DNA of 64,000 bases from Xenophilus sp. L33 (lineage in GTDB: Bacteria; Pseudomonadota; Gammaproteobacteria; Burkholderiales; Burkholderiaceae_C). The stretch lies in contig NZ_LMUW01000054.1 of assembly GCF_009765735.1 (NCBI RefSeq), positions 39,934-103,933 on the forward strand, read 5' to 3'. The position numbers and the translations under genes were made by a program. Of the stretch, positions 51,818-60,502 are shown one piece after another. Under the pieces are notes generated by a model. It did not search any database. It was given only the letters and a program-made list of their open reading frames with translations, and was not told the DNA's origin. Position 1 is the stretch's first letter. Every line of letters begins with the position of its first letter.

Positions 51818-51903
51818 GGCATCGCGCCTGCCGTGAAACCCCTGTTTGCTGCGTGGAAAGGGTTTTCCCGAAACACGCCGACGGCGACAACGGCGCAATA
51901 TCG

Positions 51904-51917
51904 TGCAATCGTTTGCA
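51904..51917. promoter_or_regulatory. LacI-type operator O2 before the dioxygenase gene
   Basis: TGCAATCGTTTGCA, the centre of a longer perfect inverted repeat TCGTGCAA-TCGT-TTGCACGA (51901-51920). It begins 29 bases before the dioxygenase ATG, so binding would block transcription or early elongation. It has the same sequence as O1 except for three positions. Confidence 0.75.
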
Positions 51918-51932
51918 CGATCCGCCATCTCC

Positions 51933-52800
51933 ATGAACATCGTCACCAGCCCGGCCTCGGTCCTGCCGCTCGCCCTGCGCGCCATGCAGGCCACGACCGA
52001 CGCGCGCCTGCGCGAACTCATCGCCTCCCTCACCACCCACCTGCACGCCTTCGTGCAGGAGACCCGCCTCACGGAAGACGAGTTCGAGCAGGCCCTGGAC
52101 TTCATCGTCGCCATCGGCCAGGCCACCGGCGAGAAGAAGAACGAGGTGGTGCTGGCCGCCGACATCCTCGGCGTGTCGACCCTGGTCGCGCTGCAGAACA
52201 ACCAGGACACGCATGGCGAGTCGCCGGCCGCCCTGCTCGGCCCTTTCTGGCGCGCCCCACGCACCCTGCTGCGAACCGGGCGAGGACATCGCGCGTTCCG
52301 GCACTCCCGGCATTCCGCTGAGCGTCTCGGGCACGGTGCGCGACGACGGGGGCCGGCCGGTCGAAGGCGCGACTGTCGACGTCTGGCAGGCCTCGCCGGT
52401 CGGCCTCTACGAGAACCAGGACCCGAACCAGGAAGACATGAACCTGCGCGGCCGCTTCCGCACCGACGCGCAGGGCCGCTTCCACTTCCGCAGCGTGCGG
52501 CCGGCCGGCTATCCGGTGCCGACCGACGGACCCTGCGGCGTGCTGCTGCGCGCACAGCGCCGGCATCCGAACCGGCCGGCGCACCTGCACTTCATGGTGA
52601 GCAAGCCCGGCCACAAGGTGCTGATCTCGCAGGTCTACGCCGACGACGACGAGAACCTCGAGAGCGACCCGACCTTCGGCGTCACGCGGCAACTCATCGG
52701 CCGCTACGCGCCGTCCGCCGACGGGCGCAGCGCGAGCCTCGCCTACGACTTCACGCTGGTCCCCGGCGAGATGAAATTCCCGAAACCTCCCATTCCCTGA
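51933..52800 (+). pseudogene. Intradiol dioxygenase, hydroxyquinol 1,2-dioxygenase type, frameshifted
   Basis: The first frame (51933 to about 52258) encodes an N-terminal helical dimerisation domain ending LLGPFWRA. The second frame (from about 52255 to 52800) continues HAPCCEPGEDIAR, then the intradiol beta domain with iron ligands Tyr in GLYENQ, Tyr in GYPVPTDGP and His in RHPNRPAHLHF, and LRGRF. Removing one C from CCCC at 52255-52258 joins them into 288 residues, normal for the hydroxyquinol class. The gene is therefore either inactivated or mis-sequenced. It is first in the operon, behind the LacI operators. Confidence 0.85.
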
Positions 52801-52825
52801 ACCCCTGAACCCCGGAGCGCATCCC

Positions 52826-53707
52826 TTGGCAAAGACACTCATCACCTGCGCCGTCACCGGCAACCTGGTCAAGCCGGAACAGACGCCGCACCTGCCGATC
52901 ACGCCGACCCAGATCGCCGACGAATGCCTGGCCGCCGCCGAAGCCGGCGCCGGGCAGGTGCACATCCACGTGCGCGATCCGCAGACCGGCCGGCCGTCGA
53001 TGGAAGTCGACCTCTACCGCGAGGTGGTCGAGCGCATCCGGCGCGCCGACCGCGACCTGATCGTCAACCTCACGACCGGCCCCGGCGGCCGCTTCGTGCC
53101 GGGCGAGGACGACCCGAAGCTCTATGCGCCCGGCACCACGCTGCTGCCGCCGGAGAAGCGGGTCGAGCACATCGCGCTCATCAAGCCCGACGTCTGCTCG
53201 CTCGACCTCAACACCATGAACTCCGGGCCCGACGTGGTGATCAACACGCCGAAGAACGTGCGCCGCATGGCCAAGGTGATCCGCGAGGCCGGCGTGAAGC
53301 CCGAGTTGGAGATCTTCGATTCCGGCGACATCCACCTGGCGCTCGACATGATCGCCGACGGTTCGCTCGAAGGCCCTGCGATGTGGACCTTCGTCCTCGG
53401 CGTGAAGTACGGCTTCGCACCGACGCCGCAGACACTCATGTACGCACGCGACCTGCTGCCGCGCGGTGCCTTCTGGAGCGCCTTCGGCATCGGCCGCTCG
53501 GAGTTCCCGATGGTGGCGCAGGCCTGGCTGCTCGGCGGGCACGTGCGGGTCGGCATGGAAGACAACATCTACCTCGAGCGCGGCGTGCTGGCCGAGAGCA
53601 ATGCGCAGCTGGTGGCGAAGGCGCGCGACATCATCCAGAGCCTGGGCGGCGAAGTCGCCAGCGCCCGCGAGGCGCGCGCCACGCTCGGCCTGCCGGAAGG
53701 ACGTTGA
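52826..53707 (+). CDS. BKACE-family beta-keto acid cleavage enzyme (293 aa)
   Basis: DUF849/BKACE: ITCAVTGNLVKPEQTPHLPI near residue 6, zinc ligands His in GQVHIHVRDPQTGRPS near 44 and Glu in ELEIFDSGD near 160, with RVGMEDNIYLE near 245. Family members condense a beta-keto acid with acetyl-CoA and cleave it, giving a CoA ester and acetoacetate (Kce in lysine fermentation). The start is a TTG with GGAGCGC just upstream. It lies 25 bases after the dioxygenase reading frame and would handle a keto acid arising from ring cleavage or a related compound. Preserved intact. Confidence 0.92.
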   Translation: MAKTLITCAVTGNLVKPEQTPHLPITPTQIADECLAAAEAGAGQVHIHVRDPQTGRPSMEVDLYREVVERIRRADRDLIVNLTTGPGGRFVPGEDDPKLYAPGTTLLPPEKRVEHIALIKPDVCSLDLNTMNSGPDVVINTPKNVRRMAKVIREAGVKPELEIFDSGDIHLALDMIADGSLEGPAMWTFVLGVKYGFAPTPQTLMYARDLLPRGAFWSAFGIGRSEFPMVAQAWLLGGHVRVGMEDNIYLERGVLAESNAQLVAKARDIIQSLGGEVASAREARATLGLPEGR

Positions 53708-53711
53708 CGCC

Positions 53712-54701
53712 ATGGCCGACGACACGACTCCGACCCGCCGCCTGCGCCTGCCGCAGCGCGTGGCGAACATCGACGCGCTGCGCTTCGACATCCCCGAGCA
53801 GGCGATGCCCGCGGCGACACATGACCACGCCGTGGTGCGCATCGGCGCCGCGGCGGTCAACCCGAGCGACGTCAAGGCCAGCTTCGGCCTCATGCCGCAG
53901 GCGGTCTTCCCGCGCACGCCGGGCCGCGACTTCGCCGGCACCGTGGTCGACGGTCCGCGCGAATGGATCGGGCGCGAGGTCTACGGCTCCGGCGGCGACG
54001 TCGGCATCACGCGCGACGGCTCTCACGGCGCCTTCCTGCTGCTGCCGGTGGCCGCGCTGCATGCGAAGCCCGCGAACCTGTCGATGGACGAGGCCGGCGC
54101 GGTCGGCGTGCCCTTCGTCACCGCCTACGAGGGCTTTCGTCGCTCCGGCCTGCGGCAAGGCCAGACGGTGCTGGTGCTCGGCGCCAACGGCAAGGTCGGC
54201 CAGGCGGCGGTGCAGCTGGCGGCGCAGGCCGGCGCGCGGGTCATCGCGGTGCAGCGGCGCGCGGGGCCGCACGCGGGCTTCTCGTCCACGCCGGTCGATT
54301 CGATCGATGCGAGCGCCGGCGACGTCGCGCCGCAGGTGCGCGAACTGACCGGCGGCCGCGGCGTGGACGTGGTCTTCAACACCGTCGGCAGCGCCTACTT
54401 CGAGGCGGCCAACCAGTCGATGGCCAAGGGCGCCACGCAGATCTTCATATCGACCCACGACCGCGCGGTGCCCTTCGACATCTTCGCGTTCTACCGCGGC
54501 ATGCACACCTTCGTCGGCGTCGATTCGCTGGCGATGGATTGCGTGAGCGCGACCGCGCAGCTGGACGCGATGCGCGAGGGCTTCGAGCACGGCACGCTGA
54601 AGCCCTTTCCGGTCGAGCGCGCCTTCGGCCTGGCCGACGCGCTCGACGCCTATCGCCTGGTGCTGTCCGGCAGCATCGACCGCGTTGTGCTGAGGCCTTG
54701 A
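53712..54701 (+). CDS. Zinc-free medium-chain oxidoreductase, quinone-oxidoreductase-like (329 aa)
   Basis: Two-domain MDR: NPSDVKASFG near residue 50, GRDFAGTVV near 70, then the nucleotide-binding motif VLVLGANGKVGQAAVQLA near 153 and VFNTVGSAYFE near 222. Cys/His/Glu ligands for catalytic zinc are absent, so it belongs with quinone oxidoreductases or enoyl reductases rather than alcohol dehydrogenases. It starts 4 bases after the BKACE stop and is 9 bases from the Bug-receptor gene, in one operon. Substrate unknown. Confidence 0.88.
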   Translation: MADDTTPTRRLRLPQRVANIDALRFDIPEQAMPAATHDHAVVRIGAAAVNPSDVKASFGLMPQAVFPRTPGRDFAGTVVDGPREWIGREVYGSGGDVGITRDGSHGAFLLLPVAALHAKPANLSMDEAGAVGVPFVTAYEGFRRSGLRQGQTVLVLGANGKVGQAAVQLAAQAGARVIAVQRRAGPHAGFSSTPVDSIDASAGDVAPQVRELTGGRGVDVVFNTVGSAYFEAANQSMAKGATQIFISTHDRAVPFDIFAFYRGMHTFVGVDSLAMDCVSATAQLDAMREGFEHGTLKPFPVERAFGLADALDAYRLVLSGSIDRVVLRP

Positions 54702-54710
54702 GGAGCGAAG

Positions 54711-55691
54711 ATGGATTCAAGCGCACTGAACCGACGCCAGCTGCTGCTGGCCGCCGCCGCCCTCTCGATCGGCACGGCCGCCCATGCCGACGGCGACTGG
54801 CCGACGGGCAAGCCGATCCGCCTGGTGGTGCCCTTCACCGCCGGCAGCGGCACCGACATCGTCGCCCGCCTGGTCTCCGAAAGCCTCGGGCCGGCCCTCG
54901 GCGCGACCGTGATCGTCGACAACAAGCCGGGCGCCGGCGGCTCGCTGGGCGCCGCCTTCGTCGCCAAGTCGGCGCCCGACGGCTACACGCTGCTGGTGCA
55001 TTCGGCGGGCCACCTGGTCAACCCGTGGATCTACACCGGCCTCAGCTACGACACGGTGAAGGACTTCGCCGGCGTCACCCCGCTGGCCAGCCTGCCGAAC
55101 GTGCTGGTGGTCGCGCCCGGCCGCTTCACCGACGTGCGCGACCTGGTGTCGCAGGCCAAGGCCGAGCCGAACCACTTCAACTACGCGTCCGCCGGCAACG
55201 GCTCGGCCACCCACATGAACGCCGAGGTGTTCCGCCTGGCCGCCGGGCTGCAGGCGCAACACGTGCCCTTCAAGGGCACGCCGGAAGCGATGACCGAGGT
55301 GATGGGCGGCCGGGTCGACTGGTTCTTCGCGCCGATGGTCTCGGCCCTGCCGCTGATCAGGAGCGGCAAGCTGAAGGCGCTGGCGGTCGGCACCGCGACC
55401 CGATCGGCGGTGGCGCCGGAGCTGCCGACCACGGTCGAGGCCGGCGTGCCGGGCTCCGAATACCAGTTCTGGGTCGGCATGTTCGCGCCGGCCGCCACGC
55501 CGCGGCCGATCGTCGACCGGCTTCAGGCCGCGATCGCGAAGATCATGGCGTCTCCCGACATGAAGGAGCGGCTCGACAAGCTCGGCGCCGAGGCCTTCAC
55601 CATGCCGTCCGCGCAGTTCGACCGTTTCATCGCCGAGCAGACCGCCAAGACCGAGAAGGTGGTCAAGGCGGCGAACATCAAGGTGGATTGA
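54711..55691 (+). CDS. Bug-family (TctC-like) periplasmic receptor (326 aa)
   Basis: A short signal region (LNRRQLLLAAAALSIGTAAHA, residues 5-25) with a twin-Arg pair, then IRLVVPFTAGSGTDIVARLVSE, NKPGAGGSLGAAFV, PDGYTLLVHSAG, SAGNGSATHMNAEVFRLAAGLQ and VPFKGTPEAMTEVMGGRVDWFF. It would serve a tripartite tricarboxylate transporter whose membrane parts are not here. Last gene of the LacI-controlled operon, ending 15 bases before the convergent IclR gene. Confidence 0.93.
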   Translation: MDSSALNRRQLLLAAAALSIGTAAHADGDWPTGKPIRLVVPFTAGSGTDIVARLVSESLGPALGATVIVDNKPGAGGSLGAAFVAKSAPDGYTLLVHSAGHLVNPWIYTGLSYDTVKDFAGVTPLASLPNVLVVAPGRFTDVRDLVSQAKAEPNHFNYASAGNGSATHMNAEVFRLAAGLQAQHVPFKGTPEAMTEVMGGRVDWFFAPMVSALPLIRSGKLKALAVGTATRSAVAPELPTTVEAGVPGSEYQFWVGMFAPAATPRPIVDRLQAAIAKIMASPDMKERLDKLGAEAFTMPSAQFDRFIAEQTAKTEKVVKAANIKVD

Positions 55692-55706
55692 CCGCGCCGG
55701 CGGCGC

Positions 55707-56498
55707 TCATTGCGCCGTCGAATCGTCCCGCCCGATCCTTCGCGAGATCTCCAGCGCGCACTTGCGCAGCGGCCTGGCGATGCTGCCGTCCCAGTCGCTG
55801 TCGAAGGTCGCCGACGGGCCCATCACCAGGATGCCGAGCACCAGGTGGCCCGCCGAATCGAAGACCGGGCCGCACAGCGCATCGATGCCCGGGATGGGCA
55901 TGCCCTTGGTGCGCGACATGCCGTGGCGCCGGGTCTCGGCGAGCGAGGCCTCGATCGCCTCCGGCGCGAAGGCCTCGCCGACGCCGCGCGGGTAGCTCTT
56001 GCGCGCCAGCTCGTTCGACAGCAGCTTCTCGACCACCTTGGGCGGCATGTAGGCGGCGAAGAGGCGGCCGGTGGCGGTGTCGGTGAGCGACATGACCGTG
56101 CCGGTGCGCAGGTTGACGTGCAAAGGCTGGACCGATTCCTCCAGCCGCACGATGGTCGGCCCCAGGTTGCCCCAGACCACCACCGCGACGCTCTGGCCGG
56201 TCTCCTCGGCCAGCGATTCGATGAGCGCCGACGCTTCCTTCACCGGGTCCATGCGCTGCAGCCGGGTCAGCCCCAGCTGGAGCGCGAAGGGGCCGAGCTC
56301 GTAGTGGCCGGCCTCGGTCTGCGTGACGAAGCCGACCTTCAGGAAGCTGACCATGTACGGATGGGCCTTGCCCGCGGTCATGCCGGTCGCCTTCGCCAGG
56401 TCCTTCAGCGGCACCGGACGCACCTGACGCGCCAGTTGCAGCAGCAGCGCGCTGCCGATTTCGATCGACTGAATGCCTCGCCGGCTCTTTTCTTCCAT
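55707..56498 (-). CDS. IclR-family transcriptional regulator (263 aa)
   Basis: The winged helix is at residues 5-65 (RRGIQSIEIGSALLLQLARQ; LKDLAKATGMTAGKAHPYMVSFLKVGFV) and the effector domain follows (SVAVVVWGNLGPTIVRLEE; GIDALCGPVFDSAGHLVLGILVMG). The sequence differs from the other two IclR proteins and carries no matching 19-bp operator nearby. Start MEEKSRRG is used; an ATG 13 codons upstream is possible. Divergent from the flavoprotein/SDR/ABC transporter operon, which it probably controls. Confidence 0.9.
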   Translation of the reverse strand: MEEKSRRGIQSIEIGSALLLQLARQVRPVPLKDLAKATGMTAGKAHPYMVSFLKVGFVTQTEAGHYELGPFALQLGLTRLQRMDPVKEASALIESLAEETGQSVAVVVWGNLGPTIVRLEESVQPLHVNLRTGTVMSLTDTATGRLFAAYMPPKVVEKLLSNELARKSYPRGVGEAFAPEAIEASLAETRRHGMSRTKGMPIPGIDALCGPVFDSAGHLVLGILVMGPSATFDSDWDGSIARPLRKCALEISRRIGRDDSTAQ

Positions 56499-56603
56499 GG
56501 GAGTGACCGCTAGACCAGAAGGCACGAGTGTATCCATGAGGGTTTTCCATGATATTGGCGGATGCCTATGAACAAATCATACGCTTTGATCCTATCGAAT
56601 GAA

Positions 56604-56632
56604 TTGACAATGATCAGATGAGAGCCCAGAAT
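56604..56632 (+). promoter_or_regulatory. Sigma-70-type promoter of the flavoprotein operon
   Basis: TTGACA at 56604-56609 and CAGAAT at 56627-56632, 17 bases apart. The expected transcription start is about 56640, 30 bases before the flavoprotein ATG. The AT-rich stretch before it (56540-56600) lies between the divergent IclR and flavoprotein genes and would contain the regulator's site, but no clear repeat was found. Confidence 0.5.
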
Positions 56633-56669
56633 CCGCTCCAACCTGCACATGCACTCACGGAGACTCGGA

Positions 56670-58430
56670 ATGAAGGAAGACAGCATCACGGTCGACGTCC
56701 TCGTCGTCGGCACCGGCGCCTCGGGAATGGCGACCGCCGTCACCGCGGCGTCGAAGGGCCTGAAGGTCCTGGTGGTCGAGAAGGAAGCGCGCTACGGCGG
56801 CACCACCGCGCGCTCGGGCGGCTGGCTGTGGATCCCGGGCACCCGCCTGGCCACGGAGCAGGGCATCCAGGAGCCGCCGGGCGCCGCAAAGGAGTACCTG
56901 CGGCACGAGGCCACCACGCATTTCGACGAGAAGCGGGTCGACGCCTTCCTGGAAAACGGCCCGAAGGCGATCGACTTCTTCACGAAGAACACCTGCGTGC
57001 AGTTCGACATGCCCGCGGTCTTCCCCGACTACCACGCCGAGGCGACCGGCGGCCAGCCAGGCGGCCGCTCGATGGTCACGCGGCCCTTCGACGGCCGCGA
57101 GCTCGGTGCGCGGGTCAAGCAACTGGCACCGCCGCTGCCGGAGCTGACGGTGTTCGGGATGATGTTGGGCTCGGGTCCCGAGATCAAGCACTTCATGCGG
57201 GCCTTCAAGTCGCCCACGTCCTTCGTCTACGTAACCAAGCGCCTGACGAAGCACTTCTTCGACGTGCTGGGCCATGGCCGCGGCATGACGCTGACCAACG
57301 GCAACGCGCTGGCCGGCCGCCTCGCCAAGGCCGGCATGGACCTGAACATTCCCGTGTGGCTCTCATCGCCGGTGAAGAAGCTGGTGGCCGAATACGACGG
57401 CGTCTCCGGCGCCATCGTCGAGCACGAAGGCCGCACGGTGCAGGTCACCGCGACCCGCGGCGTGGTGCTGGCCTGCGGCGGCTTCCCGCACGACATCGAG
57501 CGCCGAAAGCAACTCTTCCCCCACGCGCCGACCGGCAAGGAGCACTACTCGCCCTCGCCCGAGACCAACACCGGCGACGGCCTGCGCCTGGCCGAGAGCG
57601 TCGGCGGCCGGGTCGACGGCACCATCCCGCACGCGGCGGCCTGGGTGCCGACCTCGGTCACCACCCGCAAGGACGGCACCCACGGCGTCATGCCCCACTT
57701 CATCGACCGTGCCAAGCCCGGCGTGATCGCGGTCACCGCCAAGGGCAAGCGCTTCACCAACGAAGGCAACTCGTACCACGACTTCGTGCAGGCGATGGTC
57801 AAGGCCTGCGCCGGCGAGCCGGAGGTGTCGGCCTGGCTGCTGTGCGACCACAAGGCGCTGCGCAACTACGGCCTGGGCAGCGTGGCGCCGGCGCCGCTGC
57901 CGATCGGGCGCTACCTCAAGAGCGGCTACCTCAAGCGCGGCGCCACCGTCGCCGAACTGGCCCGGCAGATCGGCATCGCGCCGGCCACGCTCGAGGCCAC
58001 GGTCAAGGAATTCAACGGCACCGCCGAACGCGGCGAGGACCCGGCCTTCGGCAAGGGCAGCAGGGCCTACAACCGCTACCAGGGCGACGCGCTGGTGACG
58101 CCGAACCCCTGCCTGGCGCCGCTCGAAGCCGGCCCCTTCTACGCGATCAAGCTGGTGGTCGGCGACATCGGCACCTTCGCCGGCCTGGTGACCGACGCCG
58201 AGACCCGCGTGCTGAACGCCGCCGGCAAGCCGATAAAGGGCCTCTACGCGGTGGGCAACGACGCCGCCAGCGTCATGGGCGGCAACTACCCCGGCGCCGG
58301 CATCACGCTCGGCCCGGCGCTGACCTTCGGCTACATCGCGGCGATGCAGCTGGCCAAGGCCGAGGCCACCGCCGAGATCCGCCTGAACGTCGAGCGCCGC
58401 GAACCGGTGGCGATCCCGCGCAACACCTGA
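56670..58430 (+). CDS. FAD-dependent oxidoreductase, fumarate-reductase / ketosteroid-dehydrogenase type (586 aa)
   Basis: DVLVVGTGASGMATAVTAASKG near residue 10 is the FAD motif, GGTTARSGGWLWIPGTRL near 44 is the family's FAD-flanking loop, GVVLACGGFPHD near 267 and GNYPGAGITLGPALTFGYIA near 542 belong to the C-terminal FAD-binding part. The protein matches the FAD_binding_2 group that includes 3-ketosteroid Delta1-dehydrogenases and flavocytochrome c fumarate reductases. It probably introduces or reduces a C=C bond next to a carbonyl. No signal peptide. Followed 26 bases later by an SDR. Confidence 0.88.
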   Translation: MKEDSITVDVLVVGTGASGMATAVTAASKGLKVLVVEKEARYGGTTARSGGWLWIPGTRLATEQGIQEPPGAAKEYLRHEATTHFDEKRVDAFLENGPKAIDFFTKNTCVQFDMPAVFPDYHAEATGGQPGGRSMVTRPFDGRELGARVKQLAPPLPELTVFGMMLGSGPEIKHFMRAFKSPTSFVYVTKRLTKHFFDVLGHGRGMTLTNGNALAGRLAKAGMDLNIPVWLSSPVKKLVAEYDGVSGAIVEHEGRTVQVTATRGVVLACGGFPHDIERRKQLFPHAPTGKEHYSPSPETNTGDGLRLAESVGGRVDGTIPHAAAWVPTSVTTRKDGTHGVMPHFIDRAKPGVIAVTAKGKRFTNEGNSYHDFVQAMVKACAGEPEVSAWLLCDHKALRNYGLGSVAPAPLPIGRYLKSGYLKRGATVAELARQIGIAPATLEATVKEFNGTAERGEDPAFGKGSRAYNRYQGDALVTPNPCLAPLEAGPFYAIKLVVGDIGTFAGLVTDAETRVLNAAGKPIKGLYAVGNDAASVMGGNYPGAGITLGPALTFGYIAAMQLAKAEATAEIRLNVERREPVAIPRNT

Positions 58431-58456
58431 ACCCGAACCCCCTGGAGACACACGAC

Positions 58457-59233
58457 ATGAAATTCCCCGCCGCAGTCGCACCGCGCCTGCTCGAAGGCCG
58501 GCTGGCCCTCATCACCGGCGCCGGCCAGGGCAACGGCCGCACCCTGGCGCTGGGCCTCTCGCAGGCCGGCGCGCGCGTGATCGTGACCGACATGAACGAG
58601 GCCACGGTCGCCGAGACCGCGGCGGCCGTGCGCGCCGAAGGCGGCGAAGCCTGGTCCTTCGTGCTCGACGTCACCTCGGCCGAGGCCTGCAACGCGCTGG
58701 CGAAGCGGGTCGGGCAGGAGGTCGGGCAGGTCGACCTGCTGGTCAACAACGCCGGCATCATCATCCGCGAGAACGCCACCAGCCCGAACGCCGCCGCCAA
58801 CTGGAAGAAGACGATCGACGTCAACGTGCACGGCACCTTCAACGTGACGCACGCCTGGCTCGACACGATCAAGGCCACCCGGGGCTCGATCGTCAACCTG
58901 GCCTCGATCGCCGCCTTCGCCGGCCAGGGCGCCAGCCTCGGCTACTCGCCGTCCAAGGGCGCGATCAAGATGCTGACCCAGTCGCTGGCGCAGGAGCTGG
59001 CGCCCTTCGGCGTGCGGGTCAACGCGCTCGCGCCCGGCGTCATCGCCACGCCGATGACCGCGGCCACGCGCGAGAACCCGCAAAAGCTGGAAGCCTTCAT
59101 GACGCGCATCCCGATGGGCCGCGTCGGCGAGACCGAAGACCTGATCGGCCCGGTCGTCTTCCTCGCCTCGGACATGTCGCGCTACGTCACCGGCATCACG
59201 CTGGCCGTGGACGGCGGCTTCCTGGCCGCCTAG
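58457..59233 (+). CDS. Short-chain dehydrogenase/reductase (258 aa)
   Basis: ITGAGQGNGRTLALGLSQAGA near residue 19 is the nucleotide motif TGxxxGxG, NNAGI near 94 is the structural motif, and catalytic Ser, Tyr and Lys are at LASIAAFAGQGASLGYSPSKG (residues 149-169). The C-terminus RYVTGITLAVDGGFLAA is typical of classical SDRs. It reduces a ketone or oxidises a secondary alcohol, NAD(P)-dependent. In the operon after the flavoprotein, with a 22-base gap and a GGAGAC ribosome site; the two would act in sequence on one substrate imported by the ABC transporter. Confidence 0.92.
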   Translation: MKFPAAVAPRLLEGRLALITGAGQGNGRTLALGLSQAGARVIVTDMNEATVAETAAAVRAEGGEAWSFVLDVTSAEACNALAKRVGQEVGQVDLLVNNAGIIIRENATSPNAAANWKKTIDVNVHGTFNVTHAWLDTIKATRGSIVNLASIAAFAGQGASLGYSPSKGAIKMLTQSLAQELAPFGVRVNALAPGVIATPMTAATRENPQKLEAFMTRIPMGRVGETEDLIGPVVFLASDMSRYVTGITLAVDGGFLAA

Positions 59234-59264
59234 GCCCTTCCCGAATCCTCACCCTGGAGACAAC

Positions 59265-60464
59265 ATGAAACTCAAGAGACTCTGTGCCGGCCTGTTCGCG
59301 GCCGCCGCCCTCACCGCCGCATCGATCGGCGCCTTCGCGCAGGACATCAAGCTCGGCTACAACGGCGACCTCTCGGCCTCGCCCTCGGCCCAGAGCGGCC
59401 AGGCCGCGGTGCTCGGCATGGAAGCCGCCATCGCCGACATCAACGCCGCCGGCGGCGTGCTCGGCCGCAAGCTGGTGCTGGTCACGCGCGACGACGTCTC
59501 GGCGCCGCCCAAGTCGATCCAGAACATGAGCGACCTGATCGACAACGAGAAGGTCGACGCGATCTTCGGCCCGACCAATTCCGGCAACGCGATGGCCTGG
59601 AAGCACATCGCCAACCAGAAGAAGGTGCCGGTGATCGGCAACGTCGGTTCGGGCACCGACATCACCAAGCCGATGAGCCCCGGCGCCGACAACTACATGT
59701 TCCGCGTCTCGATGGTCGACCGCGAGCAGGTCGCCGCGCTGATGGCCTACGTCAAGAAGAACGCCGCCAACTCGAAGGTGGTCGGCCTGATGGCCGAGAC
59801 CACCGGCTACGGCCAGGGCGGCCTGAAGGACATGCAGGAGATCGCCGACGCCGACGGCATCAAGATCGCCGCCACCGAGCGCTTCGGCGTCGGCGACACC
59901 GACATGACCTCGCAGCTGAGCAAGATGAAGGCCGCCGGCGTCGACACCGTCGTGGTCTGGGCGCAGGGCACGCCGATCGCGCAGCTGGTGCGCAGCATGG
60001 AGAAGATCAACTACTTCCCGCTCACGCTGACCTCCTGGGCCGCCGACAACATCACCTTCTACGACGCCGCCGGCAAGACGCTGGCCGAGAAGCCGATCTT
60101 CATGCGCACCGTGAGCGAGACCCGCACGCCGGCGCAGCAGAAGCTCTTCGACCGCCTCGGCACCAAGCTGAAGGCGCCCGGCTCCTTCTCGTTCGCGCTG
60201 CACGGCTACGACTCGGTGCTGATCTACGCCGAAGCGGTCAAGGAAGCCAAGACCACCGACGGCTCGGCGGTGCGCCAGGCGCTCGAGAACCTGCAGACCC
60301 CGGTGGTCGGCGTGCTAAAGACCTACGACAAGCCCTTCACCAAGACCAGGCACGAAGCGCTGACCGCCAAGGACTTCGTCTGGATCCGCTGGAAGGACGG
60401 CAAGCTCATGCCCTATTCCGACGCGCTGATCACCTCGTTCACCGCCGCCGACTTCAAGGAATAA
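59265..60464 (+). CDS. ABC transporter substrate-binding protein, branched-chain-amino-acid type (399 aa)
   Basis: Signal peptide ending GAFAQ at about residue 25, then IKLGYNGDLSASPSAQSGQAAVLGMEAAIADIN and GVLGRKLVLVTRDD, the type I periplasmic-binding fold of LivJ/LivK. It binds the imported compound and hands it to the permease. It is followed by livH, a livM-livG fusion and livF, so the transporter is complete. The ligand may not be an amino acid; catabolic neighbours suggest an aromatic or carboxylic compound. Confidence 0.93.
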   Translation: MKLKRLCAGLFAAAALTAASIGAFAQDIKLGYNGDLSASPSAQSGQAAVLGMEAAIADINAAGGVLGRKLVLVTRDDVSAPPKSIQNMSDLIDNEKVDAIFGPTNSGNAMAWKHIANQKKVPVIGNVGSGTDITKPMSPGADNYMFRVSMVDREQVAALMAYVKKNAANSKVVGLMAETTGYGQGGLKDMQEIADADGIKIAATERFGVGDTDMTSQLSKMKAAGVDTVVVWAQGTPIAQLVRSMEKINYFPLTLTSWAADNITFYDAAGKTLAEKPIFMRTVSETRTPAQQKLFDRLGTKLKAPGSFSFALHGYDSVLIYAEAVKEAKTTDGSAVRQALENLQTPVVGVLKTYDKPFTKTRHEALTAKDFVWIRWKDGKLMPYSDALITSFTAADFKE

Positions 60465-60502
60465 GGCAGGCCGCGTCGAGACCGGACAACAGGGAGACAC
60501 GA

